Below, piece by piece: positions 34,514-43,162 of a stretch of DNA of 64,000 nt. Position 1 is the stretch's first letter, and each line of letters opens with the position of its first letter. Location: NCBI RefSeq assembly GCF_014654365.1, contig NZ_BNAY01000006.1, forward strand, positions 480,979 through 544,978, given 5' to 3'. The translations under genes were made by a program, and so were the position numbers. The DNA is from Amycolatopsis oliviviridis. Lineage in GTDB: Bacteria > Actinomycetota > Actinomycetes > Mycobacteriales > Pseudonocardiaceae. The notes under the pieces were generated by a model. It did no database searches, was not told the origin of the DNA, and saw nothing but the letters and a program-made list of their open reading frames with translations.

Positions 34514-36009
34514 GTTCTGGGATCGCATCTCGCTCGGCCGGCACGCGGACGCTCTGCGTAGCGCTGTCGGTACTACTGCTCCAGGTCTCCGTCGAAAGCA
34601 CGGCGGAGGCAGCCGATGAGCCGGCCCGAGGGGTGTGCGGCACGACCGTCGGTGTCCCCTCCGCGCCGGAAGGTGCCCGGGTCGTCGAACCGGGCACCGA
34701 TCTGAACGAGCTGACCCGGTCCAACCCGCCGGGTACCACGTTCTGGCTGACCCCGGGCACCCATCACCTGGCCGACGACCAGTTCGGGCAGGTGCAGCCC
34801 AAGGACGGCAACGTCTACCTCGGCGCACCCGGCACCGTGCTCGACGGGCGAAGACTCAACCGCGCGGCGTTCACCACGTCGGCCAAGGACGTGGTCATCC
34901 GCGGCCTGATCATCCGCGGCTTTCTCGGTCAGCAGGATCAAGGCGTGGTCAACCACGACTCCGGCGAGCGCTGGACCATCCAGGGCAACGTCATCGAGGA
35001 CAACGACGGCGCCGCGATGATGACCGGATCCGGCCAGCGGGTGATCGGGAACTGCCTGCGGAACAACGGCCAGTACGGCATCAACGCCTACCGCGCCGGC
35101 GGCGGGCTGTCCGACCTGCTGATCGAAGGCAACGAGATCACCGGGAACAACACCGGCGACTGGGAGACGAAGATCCCGGGCTGCGGCTGCAGCGGCGGCG
35201 CGAAGTTCTGGGCCGTGAACCGCGCCGACATCATCGGCAACTTCGTCCACCACAACCACGGTGTCGGGCTCTGGGCTGACACGAACAACAACGACTTCCT
35301 CGTCCAGGACAACGTCATCGAGGACAACGCCTCCGAGGGGCTGTTCTACGAGATCTCCTACAACCTGGAGCTGATCGGGAACACGTTCCGGCGCAACGCG
35401 CTGGTGCAGGGCCGCAACCGGGCCGCCAAGGGCGACAGCTTCCCGGTCGCCTCGGTGTACATCAGCGAGTCCGGTGGGGAGCCGAGGCTGCCCGCCCGGA
35501 CCAGCCAGATCGACATCCGGGGCAACCTGTTCTCGGACAACTGGTCGGGGATCACGCTGTGGGAGAACGCCGACCGGTTCTGCAACAGCCCGGCCAACAC
35601 GTCCTTCTTCTCCTGCACGGCACTGGTCTCACCGACGTCCACCTGCTCCGATCCGGGCATCGCGACCGCGCCGCTGTACGGCGACTGCCGGTGGAAGACG
35701 CAACGCGTTCTGGTGCACGAGAACACGTTCGAGTTCGACGGGTCCATGGAAGGCTGCCTAGACCGTTGCGGCCGGATGGCCGTGCTCTCGAACTACGGGA
35801 CCTTTCCGGCCTGGTCACCGTACCGAGGGAACGTGATCTCCGACGCGATCACCTTCCGGCAGGAGAACCGGTGGTACGACAACCAGTACTACGGGCCGTG
35901 GAAGTTCGTCGCCCACGACGCGTCACGGCAGCTGACGTCGGCGCAATGGCAGGCCGAGCCCTACCGGCAGGACGTGTGCAGCGGCTTCGGCGAGGCGGTG
36001 ACCTGCTGA
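34510..36009 (+). CDS. Secreted right-handed parallel beta-helix protein, paralog 1
   Basis: 499 residues from the ATG at 34510, which overlaps the aminotransferase stop; a Sec signal peptide ends near STAEA (about 34). The body has repeated short strands of a beta-helix (VIEDNDGAAMMTGSGQRVIG, NNGQYGINAYRAG, GLWADTNNNDFLVQDNVIED), the fold of polysaccharide lyases and C5-epimerases. Cysteine motifs GCGCSGGAKFW, RFCNSPANT and CRWKTQRV are shared with the genes at 36066 and 41630. Function is probably to cut or modify the locus polysaccharide outside the cell; no catalytic residue can be proven from sequence. Confidence 0.8.
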   Translation: MSSGIASRSAGTRTLCVALSVLLLQVSVESTAEAADEPARGVCGTTVGVPSAPEGARVVEPGTDLNELTRSNPPGTTFWLTPGTHHLADDQFGQVQPKDGNVYLGAPGTVLDGRRLNRAAFTTSAKDVVIRGLIIRGFLGQQDQGVVNHDSGERWTIQGNVIEDNDGAAMMTGSGQRVIGNCLRNNGQYGINAYRAGGGLSDLLIEGNEITGNNTGDWETKIPGCGCSGGAKFWAVNRADIIGNFVHHNHGVGLWADTNNNDFLVQDNVIEDNASEGLFYEISYNLELIGNTFRRNALVQGRNRAAKGDSFPVASVYISESGGEPRLPARTSQIDIRGNLFSDNWSGITLWENADRFCNSPANTSFFSCTALVSPTSTCSDPGIATAPLYGDCRWKTQRVLVHENTFEFDGSMEGCLDRCGRMAVLSNYGTFPAWSPYRGNVISDAITFRQENRWYDNQYYGPWKFVAHDASRQLTSAQWQAEPYRQDVCSGFGEAVTC

Positions 36010-36065
36010 AGTTTCACCTGTAAGTGTCCATCTGGGACGGTCCCTAGTGGCTTACCGTTTTCGGT

Positions 36066-37508
36066 ATGCCCGTGTTCCTGGTAGTCCTGCTGCTCGCGGC
36101 AGGAGTCGTCACGGCCTCCCCGGCTTCGGCGGCTCCTGCCGCGGCTTGCGCTTCGGGTCCGGTGAGCCCTTCGAAACCGGACGACGCCGTGGTCGTCTCG
36201 CCGGGGACCGACCTTTCCGAGAAGACGCGCGAGCTCCCGGCCGGCACGACGTTCTGGCTGACCGGGGGCAAGCACACCCTGGGCCAGGACGAATACGGCC
36301 AGATCATCCCGAAGGACGGCAACGCCTACCTGGGCGCTCCCGGCGCCGTGCTCGACGGTGGCGGCGTCAACCGCTACGCGTTCACCCAGCAGGCACGCGA
36401 CGTCGTCATCCGCGGCCTCACCATCCGCGGTTTCGCCGCGCCGCGGGATCAGGGCGTGGTCAACCACGACTCCGGTGAACACTGGACCATCGAAGGCAAC
36501 ACCATCGAGGACAACGGCGGCGCCGCGATGATGGCGGGGCCGCGTCAGCGGATCTTGCGGAACTGCCTGCGGAACAACGGCCAGTACGGCATCAACGCCT
36601 ACCGAGCGGGCGACGGGATCACCGGCCTGCTCGTCGAGGGCAACGAGATCACCGGGAACAACACCGACGACTGGGAAAAGCAGGTCCCCGGCTGCGGCTG
36701 CAGCGGCGGCGCGAAATTCTGGGCGGTGGACGGCGCCGACATCCGCGGCAACTGGGTCCACCACAACCACGGCGCCGGTCTCTGGGCGGACACGAACAAC
36801 AACGACTTCCTCATCGAAGACAACCTGATCGAGGACAACGAGGCGGAGGCGTTGTTCTACGAGATCTCGTACAACCTCGTGGTCCGCGACAACACCTTCC
36901 GGCGGAACACCCTGGTGCAGGGACGCGCTTTCGCCGCTCGCGGGGACGATTTCCCGGTCGGGACGATCTACCTGTCGGAGTCGGGCGGCGAGCCGCGTCT
37001 CCCGGCGCGGACTTCTTCGGTGGAGATCGTCGACAACGTCTTCGAGGACAACTGGGCCGGGATCACCGCCTGGGAGAACGCGGACCGGTTCTGCAACAGC
37101 CCGGCGAACACGTCTTCCGGATCCTGCACCCGACTGGTTCCTTCGGTCTCTTCCTGTTCTTCGCCAGGGATCGCTTCTCGTCCTTTGTACGATGATTGCC
37201 GGTGGAAGACGCAGCGGGTTTCCATTCACGGGAACAAGTTCTCTCACGGGTCTTCGTGCACGGGGTTATGCGGGCGGATGGCGCTTTTGGCGAATTTCGG
37301 GACCTATCCGGACTGGTCGCCTTATCGGGGTTCTTCCGTTTCCGAAGCGGTGACTTTCCGGCAGGAGAACCGGTGGTACGACAACGCTTACTCGGGTTCT
37401 TGGCGGTTCGTCGTCCATGACACTTCGCGGACCGTGGGGGCTTCGGTTTGGCAGGCTGCTCCTTACTCGCAGGACGAGGGCTCGAGCTTCGCGGATGCTG
37501 GGCGCTGA
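36066..37508 (+). CDS. Secreted right-handed parallel beta-helix protein, paralog 2
   Basis: 480 residues from the ATG at 36066, with a signal peptide ending SPASA (about 22). It matches the previous gene over its whole length, including FWLTGGKHTLG, NGQYGINAYRAGDG, PGCGCSGGAKFW, GLWADTNNNDFLIEDN, RFCNSPANTSS and CRWKTQRVS. The pair is a tandem duplication at the end of the rightward operon, 56 bp apart. The last 350 bases are markedly less GC-rich at third positions than the rest, with many TCT/TCG/CTT codons, an odd local change. A 37-bp perfect hairpin follows. Confidence 0.8.
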   Translation: MPVFLVVLLLAAGVVTASPASAAPAAACASGPVSPSKPDDAVVVSPGTDLSEKTRELPAGTTFWLTGGKHTLGQDEYGQIIPKDGNAYLGAPGAVLDGGGVNRYAFTQQARDVVIRGLTIRGFAAPRDQGVVNHDSGEHWTIEGNTIEDNGGAAMMAGPRQRILRNCLRNNGQYGINAYRAGDGITGLLVEGNEITGNNTDDWEKQVPGCGCSGGAKFWAVDGADIRGNWVHHNHGAGLWADTNNNDFLIEDNLIEDNEAEALFYEISYNLVVRDNTFRRNTLVQGRAFAARGDDFPVGTIYLSESGGEPRLPARTSSVEIVDNVFEDNWAGITAWENADRFCNSPANTSSGSCTRLVPSVSSCSSPGIASRPLYDDCRWKTQRVSIHGNKFSHGSSCTGLCGRMALLANFGTYPDWSPYRGSSVSEAVTFRQENRWYDNAYSGSWRFVVHDTSRTVGASVWQAAPYSQDEGSSFADAGR

Positions 37509-37521
37509 CTGGACCACTCGG

Positions 37522-37602
37522 CACGGCAGCGTTTCATGATCAACGGAAGATCGGGGACGTTGAGTGTCCCCGATCTTCCGTTGATCATGAAACGCTGCCG
37601 TG
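37522..37602. repeat. Perfect 37-bp inverted repeat with 7-nt loop
   Basis: Arms 37522-37558 and 37566-37602 are exact reverse complements; the loop is GTTGAGT. It lies 13 bp after the beta-helix stop and 25 bp before the AbiEi/DUF559-like gene. The stem could end transcription, but 37 perfect pairs with no U-run is far longer than a normal terminator. It contains CATGATCAACGGAAGATCGG, itself not GC-extreme, so the DNA looks like a separate repeat element. Confidence 0.9.
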
Positions 37603-37627
37603 AGAGGTCCGGTCGCGCGAAGAAGAA

Positions 37628-38608
37628 GTGGATCGAGGCGGCGATCGAGCGCATCGTGACCTCGTGCGAAGAGGAACCTGGCCGAACGATCCGCTCCTGA
37701 ACGGTGCCGCCGTGGTGCGTGGCGCCGATCTGAAGGCTATCGGCGTGCCGGGCCGGACCATCTCGCGCCGATGCGCTCCCGGCGGCCCCTGGCAACGTCT
37801 GTTGCCGGGAATCGTGCTGCTTCACACCGGACAGGCGAACGAAGAACAGCTGCTTCAAGCCGCCCTGTTGCACGGCCGCGCAGGCACGGTCCTAACCGGA
37901 ATCCGCGCGCTCCAGCTTCACGGTCTGAAGAACCATCCGGCTCCAGGTGATGTACACATCCTCATTCCCGAGGAGCGCCGGATCATTTCCGTGGGGTTCG
38001 TGCACGTCGAGCGGACGAAACGCCTGCCCCGGCCACACCTACGAGACGGTCTCCCTGTCGCACCCGTCCCCCGTGCCGTCATCGACGCCGCCCGACGGCT
38101 CACCAACCCCGACGAGATCCAGGCGCTGATGGCCGAGTCCGTCCAGCGCCGCTTCTGCACCACCGACATGCTCGCCCGCGAACTCGACCAAGCAGGCCGG
38201 ACCGGAACAGCCCTCCCCAGGAAAGCTCTGGCCCCGCTCCTGGCCGGAGCCAGATCCGTCGCCGAGGCCGACGCCTGGCACCTCTGGCGAAGATCCGGTC
38301 TCCCACCGGGCCACTGGAACGTCCCGATCTTCGACGCGAACGGCAACCACATCGCCACCCCGGACTTCTGGTGCGACGAGATCGCCTTCGCCTGGGAGAT
38401 CGATTCCTACCGCCATCACGCGAACCTCGACGACCATCGCGCCACCGTCGCCCGCAACGCGCGGTACGTGGCCGCCGGGATCGTCGTGCTCCAAACACTG
38501 CCGTCCCGGCTGCGCACCGAGCCGGACCAGGTGCTCAGCGAACTTCACGCCGCTTTCCGGACCGCTCAAGCGCGGCCGCGGCCCAACGTCAGGCGGGCCG
38601 CCGCGTGA
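37628..38608 (+). CDS. AbiEi-type HTH plus DUF559-like nuclease-fold protein
   Basis: 326 residues from a GTG at 37628; in-frame GTGs at 37664 and 37712 are also possible and the start is uncertain. The N-terminal part (GRTISRRCAPGGPWQRLLPGIV) is like the AbiEi antitoxin winged helix. The C-terminal 90 residues (TPDFWCDEIAFAWEIDSY, then HRATVARNARYVAAGIVVLQ) have the Vsr/DUF559 restriction-endonuclease fold, with the Glu and Asp of EID retained. Such solitary genes are very common in actinomycetes and unstudied. It sits between the two convergent polysaccharide operons and overlaps the PAP2 gene by 20 bp, tail to tail. Confidence 0.7.
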   Translation: MDRGGDRAHRDLVRRGTWPNDPLLNGAAVVRGADLKAIGVPGRTISRRCAPGGPWQRLLPGIVLLHTGQANEEQLLQAALLHGRAGTVLTGIRALQLHGLKNHPAPGDVHILIPEERRIISVGFVHVERTKRLPRPHLRDGLPVAPVPRAVIDAARRLTNPDEIQALMAESVQRRFCTTDMLARELDQAGRTGTALPRKALAPLLAGARSVAEADAWHLWRRSGLPPGHWNVPIFDANGNHIATPDFWCDEIAFAWEIDSYRHHANLDDHRATVARNARYVAAGIVVLQTLPSRLRTEPDQVLSELHAAFRTAQARPRPNVRRAAA

Positions 38609-39227
38609 GGCGGTCCACCGTCCACCCCACCACCGGAACCACCGCGACAGCGACCCCGAAACCTCCGAAGGTGTCCGTCGGATAGTGCGCCCCCAGCGCC
38701 ACCTCCGCCCACCCCATCGCCAGCCCCGCGAAAGCGACCAGCCCAGCCAGTACCCAAGCCCCGACGACGGGGCCGAGCTCCCGCACGTCGATCACCAGCA
38801 GCGCGACGACGGTCGCCACGGTCACCGCGAACGCCGTGTGCCCGCTCGGGTAGGAGAGAAACTCGCCGTGGATCAGCCTGCCGACCAGGGGTTTCAGGCC
38901 GGTGGTCAGCGCCACGGTCACCCCGCTGGCCGCCACCATGAGAATCGCGATCCGCGGCCGCCGGTGCCGCAGGCACAGCCAGCCGAACAGCGCGATGACG
39001 ACGACCGCGCCGATCGGTTCGCCTGCGAAGTCGACGGCGGTCGCCACGTACCAGAGTGGACCTTCGACGCGGTCGACGACGGGGAGCACGAGGGCGTCCA
39101 GCCCGGCGAGGTGGGAGGTGCCGGCGTAGCGGACACCGAGAACGAGCGCGACGACGAAGCCGAAAGCGCCCAGGGTCCAGAGCGGGATCCGCGCCCGCGA
39201 CGGGAGTGCGGGCGGACCGGCGATCAC
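38589..39227 (-). CDS. PAP2-family membrane phosphatase
   Basis: 212 residues from a GTG at 39227 that overlaps the GT4 stop; the longer frame to 40232 is antisense-type filler. Several membrane segments surround the phosphatase motifs TGLKPLVGR, YPSGHTAFAVT and GAHYPTDTFGG (with the catalytic His residues in PSGH and AHYPTD). It may recycle undecaprenyl pyrophosphate released by polymerisation, which suits its place at the end of the leftward polysaccharide operon. The first motif is a variant of KxxxxxxRP. Confidence 0.82.
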   Translation of the reverse strand: MIAGPPALPSRARIPLWTLGAFGFVVALVLGVRYAGTSHLAGLDALVLPVVDRVEGPLWYVATAVDFAGEPIGAVVVIALFGWLCLRHRRPRIAILMVAASGVTVALTTGLKPLVGRLIHGEFLSYPSGHTAFAVTVATVVALLVIDVRELGPVVGAWVLAGLVAFAGLAMGWAEVALGAHYPTDTFGGFGVAVAVVPVVGWTVDRLTRRPA

Positions 39228-40417
39228 GCGAAAGACACCGCGTCGATCGCGGCCTGATAGCCGCCGACCAGGCGTTCCAGGCCGACCTTCGGCGTGAACT
39301 CCTGCTCGTAGACCAGCCTCGCCGCCCAGCCCATCTCCTGGTTCCGTTCGGCGTCGCCGACGATCTCCCGCAGGCGGGCCGCGAGGGCTTCGGCGTTCCC
39401 GGGTTCGTGCAGCAGGCCGGTGACACCGTCCTCGACGAGTTCGCGGAAGGCGCCGTGGGCCGAGGCGACCGTCGGGACACCGGCGGCCATCGCCTCGACG
39501 ACGACCAGCCCGAAAGCCTCCAGCCATTCCGACGGCGCGATGACGGCGTTCGAGCGGACGATCAGGTCGCGACACTCCTCTTTGGACTGAAGACCGACGT
39601 AGCGGACGTCGTCGCGGCCGTCCGCCCAGCGTGCGACCTCGTCCTGCATCGGGCCGGTGCCGGCGATCACCAGCGGCGGCAGCGGGCCGCCCACCGAGAC
39701 GAGCTGGTCCCACGCCCTCATCAACAGGCCGACACCCTTTTCCGCGGTGATCCGGCCGAGGAACAGCAGATGCTCCCCCGCGCCCTGGCGCGTCTTGCCG
39801 GGATCGGCCACGTAGTTGTACTTCACCCCGAGCCGGTCGGCCGGCATCCCCGCGGCGATCAGCACCTCGCGTTGTGCCTTGGAGATGCAGAAGAACCGCG
39901 AGACCCCGGACCACCAGCGGCTGCGGTTCAGCATCAGGCTCGCCGCCATCGGCACCGTCGCGAGCCCCGAGCCGCGATAACAGCCGTGCCGCACCGCGGG
40001 TACCGGCGACCGGCCCACGCAATCGGTGCACACCTGCCCGTCGCGGTACAGCGTGCCGGGAGGGCAGATCAGGGTGTAGTTGTGCACGGTCGCGACCGTC
40101 GGGACCCCGGCGTCGGCACAGGCGGCCAGCACCGACGGCGAAAGCAGCGGGAAGGTGTTGTGGATGTGGACGACGTCCGGCCGGTCGTCGGCGAGGCGCC
40201 GGGCCAGGTCCGCGCGCACGGCCCGGTTCCACGGCACCTGGAGCGGGACGAAGGCCTTGCGCGGCAGGGACATCTCCGCGATGTCGTCGCTGCGCCGCTC
40301 GAACAGGGAGACCTGGTGCCCGGCCTCGGCCAGCAGCGCGGTCTCCTGGTCGACGACGTTGTTCTCACCGCTGGGCTGCTCGGATCTGTACCGGTTGTGG
40401 ATCACGAGGATTTTCAC
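39224..40417 (-). CDS. Glycosyltransferase family 4
   Basis: 397 residues. The GT-B start MKILVIHNRYRSEQPSGENN, the VHIHNTFPLLSP strand, LLFLGRITAEKGV and the donor-binding EAFGLVVVEAMAAGVP are typical of GT4. A CTDC-bearing loop (RDGQVCTDCVGRSPVP) is the cysteine-rich insertion seen in some exopolysaccharide GT4 enzymes. It adds a sugar to the lipid-linked repeat at the inner membrane face. Overlaps wzy upstream and PAP2 downstream. Confidence 0.88.
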   Translation of the reverse strand: MKILVIHNRYRSEQPSGENNVVDQETALLAEAGHQVSLFERRSDDIAEMSLPRKAFVPLQVPWNRAVRADLARRLADDRPDVVHIHNTFPLLSPSVLAACADAGVPTVATVHNYTLICPPGTLYRDGQVCTDCVGRSPVPAVRHGCYRGSGLATVPMAASLMLNRSRWWSGVSRFFCISKAQREVLIAAGMPADRLGVKYNYVADPGKTRQGAGEHLLFLGRITAEKGVGLLMRAWDQLVSVGGPLPPLVIAGTGPMQDEVARWADGRDDVRYVGLQSKEECRDLIVRSNAVIAPSEWLEAFGLVVVEAMAAGVPTVASAHGAFRELVEDGVTGLLHEPGNAEALAARLREIVGDAERNQEMGWAARLVYEQEFTPKVGLERLVGGYQAAIDAVSFA

Positions 40418-41628
40418 TTCGTCTCCAGAAACTCAGGTTCGTCGGCGGGCATACGCACCAGCAACGACGCGGCCAGGGCCAGATGCAACAGGTACGGCGA
40501 CGCGTCGCCGAGACCCGCCTCGGTGTAGGAGGCGGAAAGACAGTAGGTGATCAGGAAGATCGCGCACGCCCTGGCGGGCGACGGCGGCCGCAGCACCGCG
40601 ACCACGACCAGCACGAGCAGGTACGCCGCCACGATCACGATCCCGACGTACCCCTGCTCGTGGTACACCGCGAGCCAGCTGCTGTCGATCGGGAGCCCGT
40701 CGTAGGACTTGTCGGTCAGACCGACGCCGAACAGGTACTCCAGCGTCGTCCGCGGCGCGTCGAGCAGCGCGTCCCACACCTTCGCGCGACCGGTGAGACT
40801 GGAGAAGTTCTCCTCCGACTGCCCCCGCAGGAACCACGCCTGCAGCAGCCCGCCCAGCACGACCACGAGGAAGATCCCGCCGAAGACCAGCCCGGTGAAC
40901 ACCTTGCGGGCGCGGGCGCTGGACATCCATTGCGACATCAGCGCCACGATGGTCCCGACGACCAGGCCGAGCATCGCGGTGCGGGTGTGGGTCAGCAGCA
41001 GCACCCCGAACGACGGGACGATGACGACCAGCGCGTGCTTCCGCTCCAGCTTCTTCCCGAGCCACAACAGGATCGTGAGGCCGATGACGATGGCCGCGTA
41101 CTGGCCGACCTGCGGCGGGGTCAGCGGCCAGACCGTGCCGGTGAGCCGTCCGCCGTACTCGAACGGCAGCGCGTTGCCGGGGCTCAGCCCGAGCCCGATC
41201 ACCACCGTCACCAGCACCGCGCCGTAGGTGCGGATGTGCTGGCGGACGAGGTCGAGGCCACCGTCCCACCAGCGGCTCAGCAACCACAGGGTGCTGAGGA
41301 AGAGCGCGAACCGGAAGCAGCGGAACAGCGCGCCGAAGCCGCCTTCCAGGTTCAGGCTCGCGACGACGCTCAGGATGGCGAGCAGCGTGAGCAGGAAGAG
41401 ATAGGCGTTCGGCCGGATCCGCAGCCGGGAGTTCAGGGCGAGCGCGATGATGAAGGCGGTGCCCAGCGCGCCCATGGTGATCAGCTGGCTGACCGACCTC
41501 GGCAGCGGGATGACCGTCTTCGCCCCGGTCGACCCGAGGGTGTTGATGATCAGCAGCGTCCAGGCGATGCCTGCCGCCGGGGGAAATCTCCGGATCGCCG
41601 GGGCGGGCCGGACTGCGGGATCGAGCAT
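40414..41628 (-). CDS. O-antigen ligase/polymerase family membrane protein (Wzy-like)
   Basis: 404 residues with about 11-12 hydrophobic segments and a large extracytoplasmic loop (about 260-320) holding GRAKVWDALLDAP and YHEQGYVG, the conserved region of the Wzy_C/O-antigen ligase family. Upstream, LLTHTRTAMLGLVVG is the membrane motif of the same family. It should join repeat units on the outer face of the membrane, with the two Wzz-like proteins setting chain length. 1 bp separates it from the beta-helix gene and 4 bp overlap with the GT4. Confidence 0.85.
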   Translation of the reverse strand: MLDPAVRPAPAIRRFPPAAGIAWTLLIINTLGSTGAKTVIPLPRSVSQLITMGALGTAFIIALALNSRLRIRPNAYLFLLTLLAILSVVASLNLEGGFGALFRCFRFALFLSTLWLLSRWWDGGLDLVRQHIRTYGAVLVTVVIGLGLSPGNALPFEYGGRLTGTVWPLTPPQVGQYAAIVIGLTILLWLGKKLERKHALVVIVPSFGVLLLTHTRTAMLGLVVGTIVALMSQWMSSARARKVFTGLVFGGIFLVVVLGGLLQAWFLRGQSEENFSSLTGRAKVWDALLDAPRTTLEYLFGVGLTDKSYDGLPIDSSWLAVYHEQGYVGIVIVAAYLLVLVVVAVLRPPSPARACAIFLITYCLSASYTEAGLGDASPYLLHLALAASLLVRMPADEPEFLETK

Positions 41629-41629
41629 G

Positions 41630-43162
41630 TCAGCCTCCTCCCGCGCGGGTCAGTTTGCTGCCCTGGTCCTGACGATAGGGCGCGCCCTGCCACTCACCGA
41701 AGCCCAGCACGCGGCTCGGCTCGAACGCCACGAAATTCCACGGCCCGGAGTAGGTGTTGTCGTGGAACCGGTTGTCCTGGTCGAAGGTGATCGCCTGCTG
41801 GACGACCTCGCCCTTGTACGGCGACCACTCCGGGAAGGTGCCGAAGTTCGCGAGCATCGCCATCCGCGCGCAGCTCTCCTCGCAGCCGGTGACGGCCGGG
41901 TCGAGCGCGAACCGGTTGTGGTGGATCTCGACGCGCTGGGTCTTCCACCGGCAATCCTCGTTCAGCGCGCCCGACGCGATCGCGGGCTGCGCGCATTTCG
42001 CCTGTTCGGGCACCAGCCGCGTGCACGATCCGGACGAGGTGTTGGCCGGGCTGTTGCAGAACCGGTCGGAGTTCTCCCACAGTGTGACGCCGTTCCAGTT
42101 GTTCTCGAACGAGTTGCCGGAGATCTCCAGTTTGTCCGTGCGCGCCTTGATCCTCGGTTCGCCGCCGGACTCGGACACGTAGATCGACGCCACCGGGAAG
42201 CTGTCGCCGCGGTCGATGTAGCCCTTGCCGTCCACCCAGTTGTTCCGGCGGATGGTGTTGCCGCGGACGACGGCGTTGTAGCTGGTCTCGTACATCAGAG
42301 CGGAGCCGTCGTTGTTCTCGATGACGTTGCCCTCGATGAGGAAGTCGTTGTTGTTCGTGTCGGCCCACAGCCCGACGCCGCGGTTGTCGTGCACCCAGTT
42401 GCCGCGGATGTCGGCGCCGTCGACCGACCAGAACTTGACCCCGCCGGAGCAGCCGCAGCCGTCGATCTTGCGTTCCCAGTCGCCGGTGTTGTTGCCGGAG
42501 ATCTCGTTGCCCTCGACTACTAGGCCCTTGATCGCGTTGCTCTGCGCGTAGGCGTTCATGCCGTACTGCCCGTTGCGCCGCAGGCAGTTCGCGCGGACCT
42601 GCTGCCGCGCGCCCGCCATCAGCGCCGCGCCGTCGTTGTCCTGGACGGTGTTGTGCTCGATGACCCAGCCGTCGGCCGAATCGTGGTTGACCACGCCTTC
42701 GTCGTGCGGCGCGGCGAACCCCTGCACGGTCAGGTACTGGATCTTGACGTCGGCGGCGTGGCCGGAGAAGGCGTACTGGTTGATCTTCCGGCCGTCGAGG
42801 ATCGCGTTCGGCGCGCCGAGATAGACGTTGCCCGGCTTCGGGTTGACCTGGTCGTAGCGGTCGTCGCCGAGTTTGTGCGTGCCCGGCGCCAGCCAGAACG
42901 TCGTCCCGCCCGGGCTCGACCGCGTCTTCGCGGCGACGTCGCCGGGCACCGCCGGGTCGATCTTCACCGCACCCGCCGGCGCTTCGGCCGGCCCCGCCTT
43001 CGCCTTGTCGCACACCTGCGCGATCGAGCCGGACGGCGCCTGCGCCGGATCCGGCCCCTTCCCGGCCTCGTCGCCCGGTTCGGAGGTGCAGGCGGAAAGC
43101 GTCAGCGAGCCGAGCAGCACCAGAAGTGCTGCCCGGCGGAGACGGTGCGGTCGTGCGGTCAC
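41630..43162 (-). CDS. Parallel beta-helix lipoprotein, paralog 3
   Basis: 510 residues. The signal peptide ends in the lipobox LSAC, so unlike its two paralogs this one is membrane-anchored. The body matches them in FWLAPGTHKLGDDRYDQVNP, RRNGQYGMNAYAQ, DGCGCSGGVKFW, GLWADTNNNDFLIEGN, RFCNSPANTSSGSC and CRWKTQRVE. The fold is that of polysaccharide lyases or epimerases. Placed between heparinase and wzy in the leftward operon, it probably acts on the nascent polymer at the cell surface. Overlaps the heparinase stop by 4 bp. Confidence 0.82.
   Translation of the reverse strand: MTARPHRLRRAALLVLLGSLTLSACTSEPGDEAGKGPDPAQAPSGSIAQVCDKAKAGPAEAPAGAVKIDPAVPGDVAAKTRSSPGGTTFWLAPGTHKLGDDRYDQVNPKPGNVYLGAPNAILDGRKINQYAFSGHAADVKIQYLTVQGFAAPHDEGVVNHDSADGWVIEHNTVQDNDGAALMAGARQQVRANCLRRNGQYGMNAYAQSNAIKGLVVEGNEISGNNTGDWERKIDGCGCSGGVKFWSVDGADIRGNWVHDNRGVGLWADTNNNDFLIEGNVIENNDGSALMYETSYNAVVRGNTIRRNNWVDGKGYIDRGDSFPVASIYVSESGGEPRIKARTDKLEISGNSFENNWNGVTLWENSDRFCNSPANTSSGSCTRLVPEQAKCAQPAIASGALNEDCRWKTQRVEIHHNRFALDPAVTGCEESCARMAMLANFGTFPEWSPYKGEVVQQAITFDQDNRFHDNTYSGPWNFVAFEPSRVLGFGEWQGAPYRQDQGSKLTRAGGG

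Noticed and set aside
37522..37602. Ordinary rho-independent terminator
   Set aside because: A 37-bp perfect stem with no T-run is much longer than the other terminators seen in this window (14-21 bp); kept as a repeat, though it may still stop transcription.
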